13,214 nt of DNA from SIAJ01 sp036266155 (GCA_036266155.1 DATANR010000251.1:1-13214); one strand, 5' to 3'; shown: positions 1 through 6,950, counted from the stretch's first letter. Notes: generated from the sequence alone by a model not told the origin. Numbers and translations: made by a program.

Positions 1-134
1 TCGGCTCCCGACTGGGGGCTTCGGCTTCCTTCAGATTCCGCCTCGCGACGGACACCCTTGCCTCGCCTTGCGGTTCCGCTCACCACGGCCCGCGGAGGAC
101 TTCCACCTCCTCAACCACAACATGCCTGGCACAC
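1..134 (-). mobile_element. Group IIC intron, 5' part (domain I), cut by window edge
   Basis: Read on the minus strand, the segment opens with GTGTGCCAGGCATG, a GUGYG-type group II intron 5' end. Further in come GCAAGGGTGTCCGT (61-48) and GGAATCTGAAGGAAGC (39-24). From memory these match the 5' end and domain I of bacterial class C introns such as the crystallised Oceanobacillus iheyensis ribozyme. The order and direction of the three blocks agree. The intron runs leftward out of the window, so the reverse transcriptase/maturase gene and domains V-VI are not visible. The first intron base is eight bases past a strong terminator stem, separated by TTTTCGTT. Class C introns are known to insert just downstream of intrinsic terminators, which supports both the class and the boundary. 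Whether the copy is full length or active cannot be told from here. Confidence 0.85.
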
Positions 135-142
135 AACGAAAA

Positions 143-169
143 CGGCCCCGGAGGTTGACTCCGGGGCCG
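143..169 (-). terminator. Intrinsic terminator used as group IIC intron target
   Basis: A perfect 11-bp GC-rich stem (CGGCCCCGGAG on the plus strand pairs with CTCCGGGGCCG) has a 5-base loop. On the minus strand it is followed directly by TTTTCGTT, giving a rho-independent terminator for leftward transcription. It sits 27 bases after the stop of the small ORF at 196-288 and about 190 bases after the stop of the prenyltransferase-repeat gene, so it probably ends that transcript. The intron starts immediately after the T-rich run. Confidence 0.8.
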
Positions 170-195
170 ATCGTGATTCAAGATCGATCCCGGAG

Positions 196-288
196 TCAGA
201 TGGTCAGCTTGGCGGCGGCGGCAACGGCAGCACGAGCGGCTACAAGAGCCACTGCGCCGACCGGCCGAATCGCAACCACAACTGCCAT
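196..288 (-). CDS. Possible 30-residue hydrophobic peptide
   Basis: This short reading frame encodes a 30-residue, Ala/Val-rich peptide, mostly hydrophobic with three basic residues (R8, R19, K27). Its composition would suit a single membrane-inserted helix. The start was chosen because GGAG lies five bases before this ATG; in-frame ATGs at 312 and 321 lack a clear SD. The stop is followed after 27 bases by a strong terminator, and the preceding minus-strand gene ends about 70 bases upstream. The position between a gene end and a terminator argues for a real small gene or a 3' UTR with a chance ORF. No family is recognised. The repeated GCC/GCT codons could inflate the ORF by chance. Confidence 0.35.
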   Translation of the reverse strand: MAVVVAIRPVGAVALVAARAAVAAAAKLTI

Positions 289-361
289 GTCATCTCCAGG
301 AACGTTCAGCATTCTTAGCATATGATGGTCGCAAGGCAAGGCCAAGCGAGGCGAATCGTTG

Positions 362-1246
362 TCACGACTTCAGCCAGTGCAAGATGACGGCCGCATAATA
401 CGTACCACTCACACTTGACGGCTGGCCTGGCGCGACGCCATAGCCGCCGTCGGCGTTGCGGCACTTCCCGATGAAATCGCGCAACTTCTCGACATCGCCG
501 GGCTTCTCCTTCAACAAATAGAACGCGCGCATGACGCGATAAGTCGTTTCGCCGTCCGAGGTTTTCTCGCCGGCTTTGCCAAATCCGCCGTCGGTCCGTT
601 GGCTGGATTTCAAGACGGCCACGATTGACTTGCGTTGTTCGTCGTACAGCTTCTCCCCCGCCCGGAGCAGCATCGCCGCGGTGCCGCCCGAGTCACGGGC
701 TCGACCGTCATCCTTTCCGAATGTTCCATCCTTGTTTGCGGACTTCGTAATCTCCGCAAACCATTCCTTGATGATCGGATCGAACATTTTGGCTGCTTCC
801 ATGCCCGCCACTGCGAGCCGGCGTTCCTCAAACGTCTTGGCGTTCTTGACCAGAAACGCGACGGACTTATCGAGACGGGGATCCTTCTGAAGTTCGGCGG
901 ACGCCATCATGCCAATCGCGGTGACAGAGACATCCGGCGTGCCTCCAGGCGTATCGGAGAATGCGCCGGACTCCGAAAGATAGCACGATTTGACGAACGC
1001 CAGGGCCTCGTCTTTACTCGGAACTCGACCACCAAAATACTTGATCGCCCGAACGGCCGCGGAGGTTGCGCGCAGCGACGACACGGGCGCCGGCTTCGAT
1101 GACTTCGGATCAATCGGCGCGGCAATGAAACCGCCATCGGGCCGCTGGAGGCTCGCCAGAAACTCCAGCGTCTGCTTTTTTTCGCCGGGAGTCTGACCAA
1201 ATAACGGCAGCGATAGCAGCAATGCAAATAGCGTGGCGAAGCGCAT
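362..1246 (-). CDS. Secreted prenyltransferase/squalene-oxidase repeat protein
   Basis: The 294-residue protein begins with a signal peptide (hydrophobic residues 4-16, probable cleavage near FGQ-TPG). Several PFTB-type repeats follow, recognisable by their Gly-rich turns: QRPDGGF (about 34-40), SESGAF (91-96), NKDGTFGKD (171-179), QRTDGGFGKAG (216-226) and NADGGYGVAPG (264-274). These repeats build an alpha-alpha toroid as in protein prenyltransferase beta subunits and terpene cyclases. The zinc ligands of true prenyltransferases (Asp, Cys, His) are not seen: D231 may stand at the Asp position, but no Cys or His lies in the matching places. An exported scaffold or binding role is therefore more likely than prenyl transfer. 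The start is set by GGGAGG seven bases before ATG and by the signal peptide. The frame stays open to 1681, but that extension lies antisense to the next gene. Confidence 0.8.
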   Translation of the reverse strand: MRFATLFALLLSLPLFGQTPGEKKQTLEFLASLQRPDGGFIAAPIDPKSSKPAPVSSLRATSAAVRAIKYFGGRVPSKDEALAFVKSCYLSESGAFSDTPGGTPDVSVTAIGMMASAELQKDPRLDKSVAFLVKNAKTFEERRLAVAGMEAAKMFDPIIKEWFAEITKSANKDGTFGKDDGRARDSGGTAAMLLRAGEKLYDEQRKSIVAVLKSSQRTDGGFGKAGEKTSDGETTYRVMRAFYLLKEKPGDVEKLRDFIGKCRNADGGYGVAPGQPSSVSGTYYAAVILHWLKS

Positions 1247-1336
1247 CGAAATACCTCCCGGTTGTCTGATACGGTTGTAGAAATGCGCGGCGATCGAGTC
1301 CAAACGCATAATAAGGAGAGTCATGGAGGAATCGTC

Positions 1337-1849
1337 GTGACCGTCTCGCTGGACGAGGCCGCGTTTTTGGCAACCATCACGAATGCCCCGTTCGACGATG
1401 CGCCCAGGCTCGTCTACGCCGATTGGCTGCAAGAACACGACGAGGATGGCAAAGCAGAATACCTGCGTCTTTTGGTCCAACTCCTGCATCCGCCCGAAGC
1501 CGATGCCGATGTCGCGCGATGCCTTGAAGTGGCACCGGATCTCGACGCGAACTGGCGGCAATCCGTCGGTGGGTATTTCGAAGTAGCGCTGGCGGGAGCC
1601 GCGAACTTGTTGTGGATCGCATCCATGTTCAAGATGGCGTTCAGCGTTGCTTTTCAAGAACAAGTCGACTTCTGGCAACAAGGCGAGCCGATTCGGCTCC
1701 AGAGTTCATTGACGCGCGAGAACGCCGAGTCGTTTGTGCTTCAGCATGGCGGCCATTTACTCGGGACGATCGGCCACGGGCAACTGAGTTTTGTGATTCG
1801 ACCCATGACCGCAGAAACGCCGCCGCAATTGTTCATGCGGAACCCGTGA
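1337..1849 (+). CDS. TIGR02996 domain protein with L7/L12 C-terminal-like tail
   Basis: The 170-residue protein starts with a TIGR02996 'repeat-companion' domain (about 6-49): AAFLATI, then FDDAPRLVYADWLQEH and GKAEYLRLLVQ. This short domain is expanded in Gemmata-type planctomycetes and myxobacteria and usually precedes leucine-rich repeats. No LRR is present here. Instead, residues about 81-143 follow the spacing of the ribosomal protein L7/L12 C-terminal domain: FEVALAGA, then a helix with WIASMFK, then GEPIRLQSSLTRENAES and HGG, comparable to FDVVL, IKVVRE, APKxVKxGxSKEEAE and AGA in L7/L12. That second match was made by eye and is inference. The start is GTG with GGAGGA six bases upstream; the in-frame start at 1262 lacks an SD and would reach into the divergent promoter region. 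The function is unknown. Confidence 0.75.
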   Translation: MTVSLDEAAFLATITNAPFDDAPRLVYADWLQEHDEDGKAEYLRLLVQLLHPPEADADVARCLEVAPDLDANWRQSVGGYFEVALAGAANLLWIASMFKMAFSVAFQEQVDFWQQGEPIRLQSSLTRENAESFVLQHGGHLLGTIGHGQLSFVIRPMTAETPPQLFMRNP

Positions 1850-1861
1850 CGCGGCGAACGA

Positions 1862-2644
1862 CTATCGCGCTTGCCGCGGATCAATGCGGCGGCCAAAGAT
1901 TCGAATCAGGTGCGGCGTCGAACGTGAGGGACCATCGGCACGCAGCACGATCGGATTCGCGGCCAATGTCTTCGAATCGTGTTGCCTGTTCGGGAACGGC
2001 AAAACCATTTGGTCGAGCCCGTCGTGCCGCGCGTCCTCTTGCTCGCGCACAACGCGATCGAAGTGGAATTCAGCATTGAGCAATTGAAGATCGACGCCGC
2101 GCGGCTTGCGAAAGCGTGCTGACGTCAGAACCTGCTGAGCCTCGCGATCCAAACCAATTGCCAGGAAGCCTTCGATGATCTCCGAAATGACGCGGGTCGT
2201 GTCCGGCCGAAGGCGAGCGGCCCGACGCAATGCCTTCCACGCCACCCGACGGTTCCCCGCTGCCACCGCCATGCGTCCGAGCATCGCCCACGTCCGTACG
2301 TCCATGGGGTCGATCGAAACGGCCCTTCGCAAGGCCTTCACGGCTTTCTTCGGATCGCCATCCGGGTCGGCATCGACGGCCCGTGCGTATTCGACGTACA
2401 GTCCGTCGGAGTATGGCGTTAGACTGATGGCTGCCACCAGATGCCGGCGCGCCCAGCGATAACGACCGGCGGCAAGTTCGACGTGGGCGAGCACGCGCAA
2501 GCCTTCCGTACGAATTTGGATGGTGAGTTCGGGCTGATCGAGTAAACGATTGCCGAGGCATCGTGCCTCGGCGAGGCGACCCATTCGAGCGAACCGCCAC
2601 GCGCGGGTCAACAATTCATCGACCAGAGAAATGGTGTCGCTCAC
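1862..2644 (-). CDS. TPR-repeat protein
   Basis: The 260-residue protein is built of helical pairs typical of tetratricopeptide repeats through about residue 175. Candidate units are 11-35 (AWRFARMGRLAEARCL), 48-77 (VLAHVELAAGRYRWARRHL followed by LTP), 82-113 (ending AVSIDP) and 117-148 (MLGRMAVAAGNRRVAWKAL ending LRP). The last 80 residues lack clear repeats and are rich in Asp, Arg and Pro. No signal peptide or membrane segment is seen, so it is probably a cytoplasmic scaffold for protein-protein contacts. The start is GTG, chosen for GGAGG seven bases upstream. The gene converges with the TIGR02996 gene, whose stop lies 12 bases away. A TATAAG -10 box with a TTGCAG -35 box is placed about 60 bases upstream. 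The partner is unknown. Confidence 0.75.
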   Translation of the reverse strand: MSDTISLVDELLTRAWRFARMGRLAEARCLGNRLLDQPELTIQIRTEGLRVLAHVELAAGRYRWARRHLVAAISLTPYSDGLYVEYARAVDADPDGDPKKAVKALRRAVSIDPMDVRTWAMLGRMAVAAGNRRVAWKALRRAARLRPDTTRVISEIIEGFLAIGLDREAQQVLTSARFRKPRGVDLQLLNAEFHFDRVVREQEDARHDGLDQMVLPFPNRQHDSKTLAANPIVLRADGPSRSTPHLIRIFGRRIDPRQAR

Positions 2645-2699
2645 GGGGCCGCCTCCGTGCGGGGTCTAGGACCGCTTCGGGCTTCCTGCCCGGCACACC

Positions 2700-2727
2700 C
2701 TTATAACCGAGATTTTGCCAGCTGCAA
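2700..2727 (-). promoter_or_regulatory. Candidate promoter of the TPR gene
   Basis: On the minus strand, TTGCAG (2727-2722) is followed after 16 bases by TATAAG (2705-2700), a good -10 match but a mediocre -35. The GTG start of the TPR gene lies 56 bases downstream. GATTTTGCC occurs twice on the plus strand (2711 and 2740), bracketing the -35 box, with a related GCAAATC in inverted orientation between them. These could be operator half-sites. Confidence 0.35.
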
Positions 2728-2769
2728 GTGCAAATCGATGATTTTGCCTGGCCTCGCGCGTTTGCGGCA

Positions 2770-4110
2770 TCAACTGCCCGGGATGGCCGAAGACGGCGCC
2801 GCCAGCGGCTTGCCCCATCGTCGCCGGCCAATCTCCAGACAGGCCGCGAACAACAACATCAACACGCTGATGTTCTGCGACAGCGTCATGTGGAGTTGCG
2901 GAATACCGACAATGGCCGTGTCGTTCCGCAAGGTTTCGTTGAGGAAGCGGTGAACCGCGTAGCCGACAATGAACAATTCGAACACCTGCCCGTCGTGCCG
3001 GCGGAACGGATAGAAGGCGAGCAGCAAGAGCATTAGAAGCAACATGCTGATGGTTTCGTAGACCTGCGTTGGATGCAGGCCAATCGTCCGCGGCGTGAAT
3101 GGGCCGATGTGGACTTCCTGCCCTCCACGATTGACGGTCAGTTCGAGCGATTGGTCACCGTGCGGCCAGTTGTGGGGATCGATTCCATAGGAGAACGCGT
3201 CCGATTCATCGAGAACGCGCAACGACAGATCGAGACGGAGTTGCTTTCGAAGCATCTCAAACTTCGGCATATCTGGCATCAATATCTTTAGATGCCCAGA
3301 TTTCTTCATCGCTTCCTGGTCGGCACTTCCGCCGCGCTCTTCGACCACATGGGCTAGTTGCTCAAGCACCTCCGGTGGCCCGGCGACAATGAGGACACCC
3401 GCATTGACCTGTCCGTTGAATCCGATAATGCGGTCGTTTGGCTGGAGGCCCGCCCGAGCTGCTGCCGATTCCGGCTCGACGCGGTCGACGACGCTACGAA
3501 TATCCTCCGAACGAGGTCGATCTTCCGAAGGGCGTCGATCTTTGATCGTGAAGCCAGTTGGAGTTTGATAGCCCTTTTTCTCGATCACAACTTCGCTCGC
3601 CGGACACGTCAAGAGCGGGAACGCAACCGCAGGACACCCTTCCGGCGCCACATGACCGTAGCAACAGCCATTCAGAAAGCAGCCGATCCGACCAAGCGCG
3701 ATGCCGAGGGCCAACCCGGGCCCGCAAGCGTCGGCCAGCTTCCATAGCGAGACGCCAGCTTTCTTGAGAAAGAAATGGTAGAAGGCGAGAAACGCGAGCA
3801 TCCCGCTGACGATGCCGCCGTAGAGGACGATGCCGCCTTTCCAGATTTGAATGATCTCACGCATCGGCACTTCATACTGGATCATGAATGTAATTCGGGC
3901 GCCGATCAACCCGCCGATGAAGGCGACGATCACCAAGTCCTGCACGCGATCGCGCGGCAGGTTCGTGCCTGTCTTTCGGGACCACCAGGAAAGGAACGCC
4001 ACGCACACGACAAAGGTGATGAAGAGCATCACCCCGAAGCCGTTGATTGGTAGGCCGCTGGGCCCGAACCAGTCGGTCAGGATCGGAATGTGGAAGAGGA
4101 CTTGCTGCAT
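2770..4110 (-). CDS. lgt: Prolipoprotein diacylglyceryl transferase with PDZ-like insertion
   Basis: Lgt moves diacylglycerol from phosphatidylglycerol to the lipobox Cys of prolipoproteins in the inner membrane. The 446-residue protein has several membrane segments (about 21-42, 57-78, 93-112, 128-146, 352-368, 377-393, 409-424). It carries KGGIVLYGG (91-99), where E. coli has His at the Tyr position, then the family signature GRIGCFLNGCCYG (140-152), HPTQVYE (346-352) and the late Arg (R388 in GYAVHRF). Lgt is usually 260-330 residues. The excess is an insertion at about 170-340 holding a PDZ-like domain: DIRSVVDRVEPESAAARAGL, then QPNDRIIGFNGQ (203-234) and, after a long loop, a closing strand LELTVNRGGQEV (322-333). 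The start is four bases after the MoxR stop. No SD is visible, so translational coupling is likely. An upstream extension to 4239 was rejected because it overlaps moxR. Confidence 0.9.
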   Translation of the reverse strand: MQQVLFHIPILTDWFGPSGLPINGFGVMLFITFVVCVAFLSWWSRKTGTNLPRDRVQDLVIVAFIGGLIGARITFMIQYEVPMREIIQIWKGGIVLYGGIVSGMLAFLAFYHFFLKKAGVSLWKLADACGPGLALGIALGRIGCFLNGCCYGHVAPEGCPAVAFPLLTCPASEVVIEKKGYQTPTGFTIKDRRPSEDRPRSEDIRSVVDRVEPESAAARAGLQPNDRIIGFNGQVNAGVLIVAGPPEVLEQLAHVVEERGGSADQEAMKKSGHLKILMPDMPKFEMLRKQLRLDLSLRVLDESDAFSYGIDPHNWPHGDQSLELTVNRGGQEVHIGPFTPRTIGLHPTQVYETISMLLLMLLLLAFYPFRRHDGQVFELFIVGYAVHRFLNETLRNDTAIVGIPQLHMTLSQNISVLMLLFAACLEIGRRRWGKPLAAPSSAIPGS

Positions 4111-4114
4111 AGTT

Positions 4115-5104
4115 TCAGGGGACCGGAAGTTTGTCCAAAATCCGCTTGAGGAGATCCTCGGGCTTGAGTTCCTCGGCCTCGGCTTCGTACGAGACCAGCA
4201 ATCGATGCCGCAATACGTCGGCAGCCGCCGACTTGACATCCTGGGGCGTCACGTAGCCGCGGCCATCCAAAAACGCTTGTGCACGGGCCACACGCACCAG
4301 GGCGATGGTCGCCCGCGGGCTGGCACCATACTGGATCAGGCCCTTTAACTCCAGACCGTATTTCTCCGGATGCCGACTCGCCTGAACGAGATCGACGATG
4401 TAGCTCTTCACCTTCTCGTCGACATAGATCGCATCCACCGCACGCCGCAACTTGGTCAACTCGGCCGCGGAAAGCACTGGTGCCACTTCCAGTTTCGGTT
4501 CGATCGTGCCCATGCGATCAAGGATCGTCAACTCATCGGACCGACTGGGGTAATCGATAATCACCTTGAGCATGAAGCGATCGACCTGGGCTTCAGGCAA
4601 CGGGTAGGTCCCCTCTTGCTCCAACGGATTCTGCGTCGCCAGGACGAGAAACGGCTGCGGCAACTCATAGGTCGAGTCGCCGATCGTGACCTGGCGCTCC
4701 TGCATCGCTTCGAGTAGAGCGCTCTGAACCTTGGCGGGAGCGCGGTTGATCTCGTCAGCGAGGATGATGTTCGCGAAGACCGGCCCGCGCTTGACGGAGA
4801 AATCACCGGTGCGTGGATTGTAGATCTGCGTGCCGACCACATCGGCCGGAAGCAGGTCCGGGGTGAACTGAATGCGGCGAAAATCCAGCTGGAGAGCCCG
4901 CGCAACTGTTCGCACCGCAAGGGTTTTGGCGAGACCGGGCACGCCCTCCACGAGAATGTGACCGTCGGTGAGCAGGCCAACAATGAGCCGCTGTATCAAG
5001 TGCCGCTGACCCACGAGAATCTTGTCGACCTCGTTGAAAAACGGCGTCAGTCGGTCGCGACCCTCGCGGGCGCGGCGATTGATCTCCTCGACAGTATCGC
5101 TCAT
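4115..5104 (-). CDS. MoxR-family AAA+ ATPase
   Basis: The 329-residue protein is full length for MoxR ATPases, which act as chaperone-like remodelling or complex-assembly factors. The AAA core shows Walker A GVPGLAKT (54-61), a MoxR-specific FTPDLLPADVVG block (80-91), Walker B IILADE followed by INRAP (113-123), LLEAMQERQVTI (130-141), sensor 1 in ATQNPLEQEGTYPLPEAQ (156-173) and sensor 2 GASPRA (260-265). The C-terminal lid (AAA_lid_2) runs from about 255 to 310. MoxR genes usually precede a DUF58 and a VWA-domain gene, but here the next gene is lgt. The ATG start is the only good one near the family N-terminus; the SD is weak. An AT-rich TTAATATATA stretch 30-40 bases upstream may supply the -10 region. 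Confidence 0.92.
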   Translation of the reverse strand: MSDTVEEINRRAREGRDRLTPFFNEVDKILVGQRHLIQRLIVGLLTDGHILVEGVPGLAKTLAVRTVARALQLDFRRIQFTPDLLPADVVGTQIYNPRTGDFSVKRGPVFANIILADEINRAPAKVQSALLEAMQERQVTIGDSTYELPQPFLVLATQNPLEQEGTYPLPEAQVDRFMLKVIIDYPSRSDELTILDRMGTIEPKLEVAPVLSAAELTKLRRAVDAIYVDEKVKSYIVDLVQASRHPEKYGLELKGLIQYGASPRATIALVRVARAQAFLDGRGYVTPQDVKSAAADVLRHRLLVSYEAEAEELKPEDLLKRILDKLPVP

Positions 5105-5275
5105 GGGTGACTCAGCTTGGCCGGCAACGCCCTTAATATATACGTCGAGTTCGCCATGCCCCTTGCCGGCACGTAACGAGTTGCTCCTTGCTGGGCTTAC
5201 GTGAAACCGCTAAACCGTCACAAACCTATCACGACCCGCCGGGTTGCCATCCAAAGTCATCCAGGAGAGCTCTCC
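5105..5275. promoter_or_regulatory. Divergent intergenic region between moxR and the sugar isomerase
   Basis: This 171-base gap separates two genes reading away from each other and must hold both promoters. The only clear AT-rich island in a GC-rich surround is TTAATATATA (5133-5142). On the minus strand it contains TATATT (5140-5135), a candidate -10 about 30 bases before the moxR start. No convincing -35 box was found for either direction. Confidence 0.3.
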
Positions 5276-6214
5276 ATGAAAGCCAAGCTGTCGATCGGAA
5301 CCTGGGCCTATTTGTTCAACCAAGAGAAGCCAACCAACGATTTTCACACGATCTTGCATAAGCTCCAAGACCTCGGCTACGAAGGCGTCGAACTCGGCAG
5401 CTTCGGCCCGCACCCGTCGCCGGCCACGCATCCCACCAAGGCGAGTCGACAGAAACTGCGCAAGGAAATCGCCGATCATGGCCTGGCCCTGTCGGGAATC
5501 GCGGTCGACCTTTGGGCGTTCAAGTCGCCGGGGGTGTCGATCCTCGAAGAAGTCCCGTCCGCTTATCTGACCGCCTTCCTCGGCTGGTGTGCGTTCGCCT
5601 CCGAGTTGGATGCCAAGACGATCCGTGTCGACACTGTGCTGGCGCCGAACTACTTCGACACGGAAGAAGGCAAAAAGCTCGGCATCCAGGCCGGCATGGA
5701 CCGTTTTGTCAGCGTCTGGGACAAAGCGAGCAAGATCGCGGCCGATTACGGCCTCAACGTCTGTTGGGAATTCGAGCCCGGCTTCGTCTTCAACAAGCCC
5801 TCCGAGATTTTCGCGATCGTCGACGGCGTTCGTTCAAAGGGCAACAAGAACTTTGGCGTCCTGTACGACACCTGTCATGCCCACATGTGCGCGACAGTTG
5901 GGGCCAATCAGCAAGGCACGAAAGAGATCCTGCCCGGCGGCGAATTGGAATTGCTTGAGAAGCTCAAGGGCAAGGTCACGCATATCCATCTGATCGACTC
6001 GGACGGATCGCTGAACGAGCACAATACTTCGACGCACAATCCGTTCGGCACCGGCAAGCTGAACTTCGACAAACTGATCCCCGCCATGCAGGCCAGCGGC
6101 GTGCCGCACGACTGGTGGACGATCGACCTCTGCTTCTGGCCGCACGCGTGGGAGGTGACGGCGGATAGCAAGAAATTTCTGGACAAGTTGCGCGGCAAGT
6201 ACGCGGCGGCGTGA
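5276..6214 (+). CDS. Sugar phosphate isomerase/epimerase (AP endonuclease 2 fold)
   Basis: The 312-residue protein is a TIM barrel of the PF01261 (xylose-isomerase-like) superfamily, full length. It opens with LSIGTWAY on strand 1 and LGYEGVELGSFG on strand 2. Expected divalent metal ligands lie on the late strands: E165 in CWEFEP, D198 and H201 in LYDTCH, H236/H238 in THIHLID, and D284 in WTIDLCF. Members isomerise, epimerise or dehydrate sugars and keto-sugars, and the substrate cannot be read from the sequence. No signal peptide is present, so it is likely cytoplasmic. The start follows AGGAGAG at six bases; the frame is open upstream to 5201 without an SD. It heads a run of five plus-strand genes. 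A Gfo/Idh/MocA dehydrogenase three genes on suggests a shared sugar oxidation pathway. Confidence 0.88.
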   Translation: MKAKLSIGTWAYLFNQEKPTNDFHTILHKLQDLGYEGVELGSFGPHPSPATHPTKASRQKLRKEIADHGLALSGIAVDLWAFKSPGVSILEEVPSAYLTAFLGWCAFASELDAKTIRVDTVLAPNYFDTEEGKKLGIQAGMDRFVSVWDKASKIAADYGLNVCWEFEPGFVFNKPSEIFAIVDGVRSKGNKNFGVLYDTCHAHMCATVGANQQGTKEILPGGELELLEKLKGKVTHIHLIDSDGSLNEHNTSTHNPFGTGKLNFDKLIPAMQASGVPHDWWTIDLCFWPHAWEVTADSKKFLDKLRGKYAAA

Positions 6215-6229
6215 ATTGAAGGAGTAGCG

Positions 6230-6946
6230 ATGACCACGATCCGCTCCGCTCCAAGCTATGCTCGGATCTCCGGCAAGGATGTCGTCAGCCTGCCGGCGGT
6301 CACCGATACCGTCGCAGACCTGATCCGACGCTTGGGCGACATTGCGCCGGAACGGATTCTCTTAAATCCTCCACTCGGCACGGCGACCGAGGAAGATGTT
6401 ATTCGATGGTTAGACGGACCTGACAAACGGATGGTCGAGCTAATCGACGGTGTCTTGGTGGAGAAGCCCGTGGGAGCAAAGGAATCCATACTTGCCATAG
6501 AGGTTGCCTTTCACCTCAGACTTTATTGTCGTAAACACGATGCCGGTCTTGTTTTTGGCGCGGATAGTCCATTCCGACTCAGGCTTGGCCTGGTGCGCTA
6601 TCCGGACGTGAGCTTTGTTTCTTGGGACCAGGTCCCAGGCGACGAATTCCCGGACAATCCGATCGCCAAGCAAATCCCGGACTTGGCAGTTGAGGTTCTG
6701 TCGCCGAGCAATACGTTTGCTGAAATTGAACTCAAACTCGATCACTATTTTGAAGTTGGCGTACGGCAAGCATGGGTGATCAATCCAAAAAAGCGCTCGG
6801 CCTCGATCTATACATCAAGACACCGAGTCCGCGAGATCGGTGTGGATGGCGAGTTCACGGGTAGCAAGATACTACCGGGTTTTCGCCTGATGCTTCGCGA
6901 AGTCTTCGCTGCCGCGAGTCGCAAGAAGAAACGTAAACCGCGGTAG
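6230..6946 (+). CDS. Uma2-family putative endonuclease (first copy)
   Basis: The 238-residue protein belongs to Uma2/DUF820 (PF05685), a PD-(D/E)XK-fold family expanded in cyanobacteria and planctomycetes. Motifs: VELIDGVLVEKP (69-80), RYPDVSFV (123-130), DLAVEVLSPSN (151-161), a Lys in ELKLDHYFEVGV (167-178) and AWVINP (181-186). Likely catalytic residues are D126, E155 and K169. The first 50 residues are longer than in the second copy, and the C-terminus ends in a basic tail (RKKKRKPR). The start has GGAG five bases upstream and lies 15 bases after the isomerase stop. Base use differs from its neighbours: 6481-6540 has 26 G/C of 60, against 36 of 60 for 5641-5700 in the isomerase. That hints at recent arrival. 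The nuclease role is inferred from the fold; the biological function is poorly known. Confidence 0.85.
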   Translation: MTTIRSAPSYARISGKDVVSLPAVTDTVADLIRRLGDIAPERILLNPPLGTATEEDVIRWLDGPDKRMVELIDGVLVEKPVGAKESILAIEVAFHLRLYCRKHDAGLVFGADSPFRLRLGLVRYPDVSFVSWDQVPGDEFPDNPIAKQIPDLAVEVLSPSNTFAEIELKLDHYFEVGVRQAWVINPKKRSASIYTSRHRVREIGVDGEFTGSKILPGFRLMLREVFAAASRKKKRKPR

Positions 6947-6950
6947 ACCC

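Noticed and set aside
94..110. GGAGG/CCTCC hairpin at 94-110 as a separate terminator
   Set aside because: It falls inside the group IIC intron domain I, where internal stems are expected, and no T-run follows.
1247..1681. N-terminal extension of the prenyltransferase-repeat gene (frame open to 1681)
   Set aside because: It has no SD, lies antisense to the TIGR02996 gene, and would bury the signal peptide; GGGAGG before the ATG at 1246 decides the start.
4111..4239. N-terminal extension of lgt
   Set aside because: It overlaps the conserved 3' end of moxR in another frame and adds residues unlike any Lgt.
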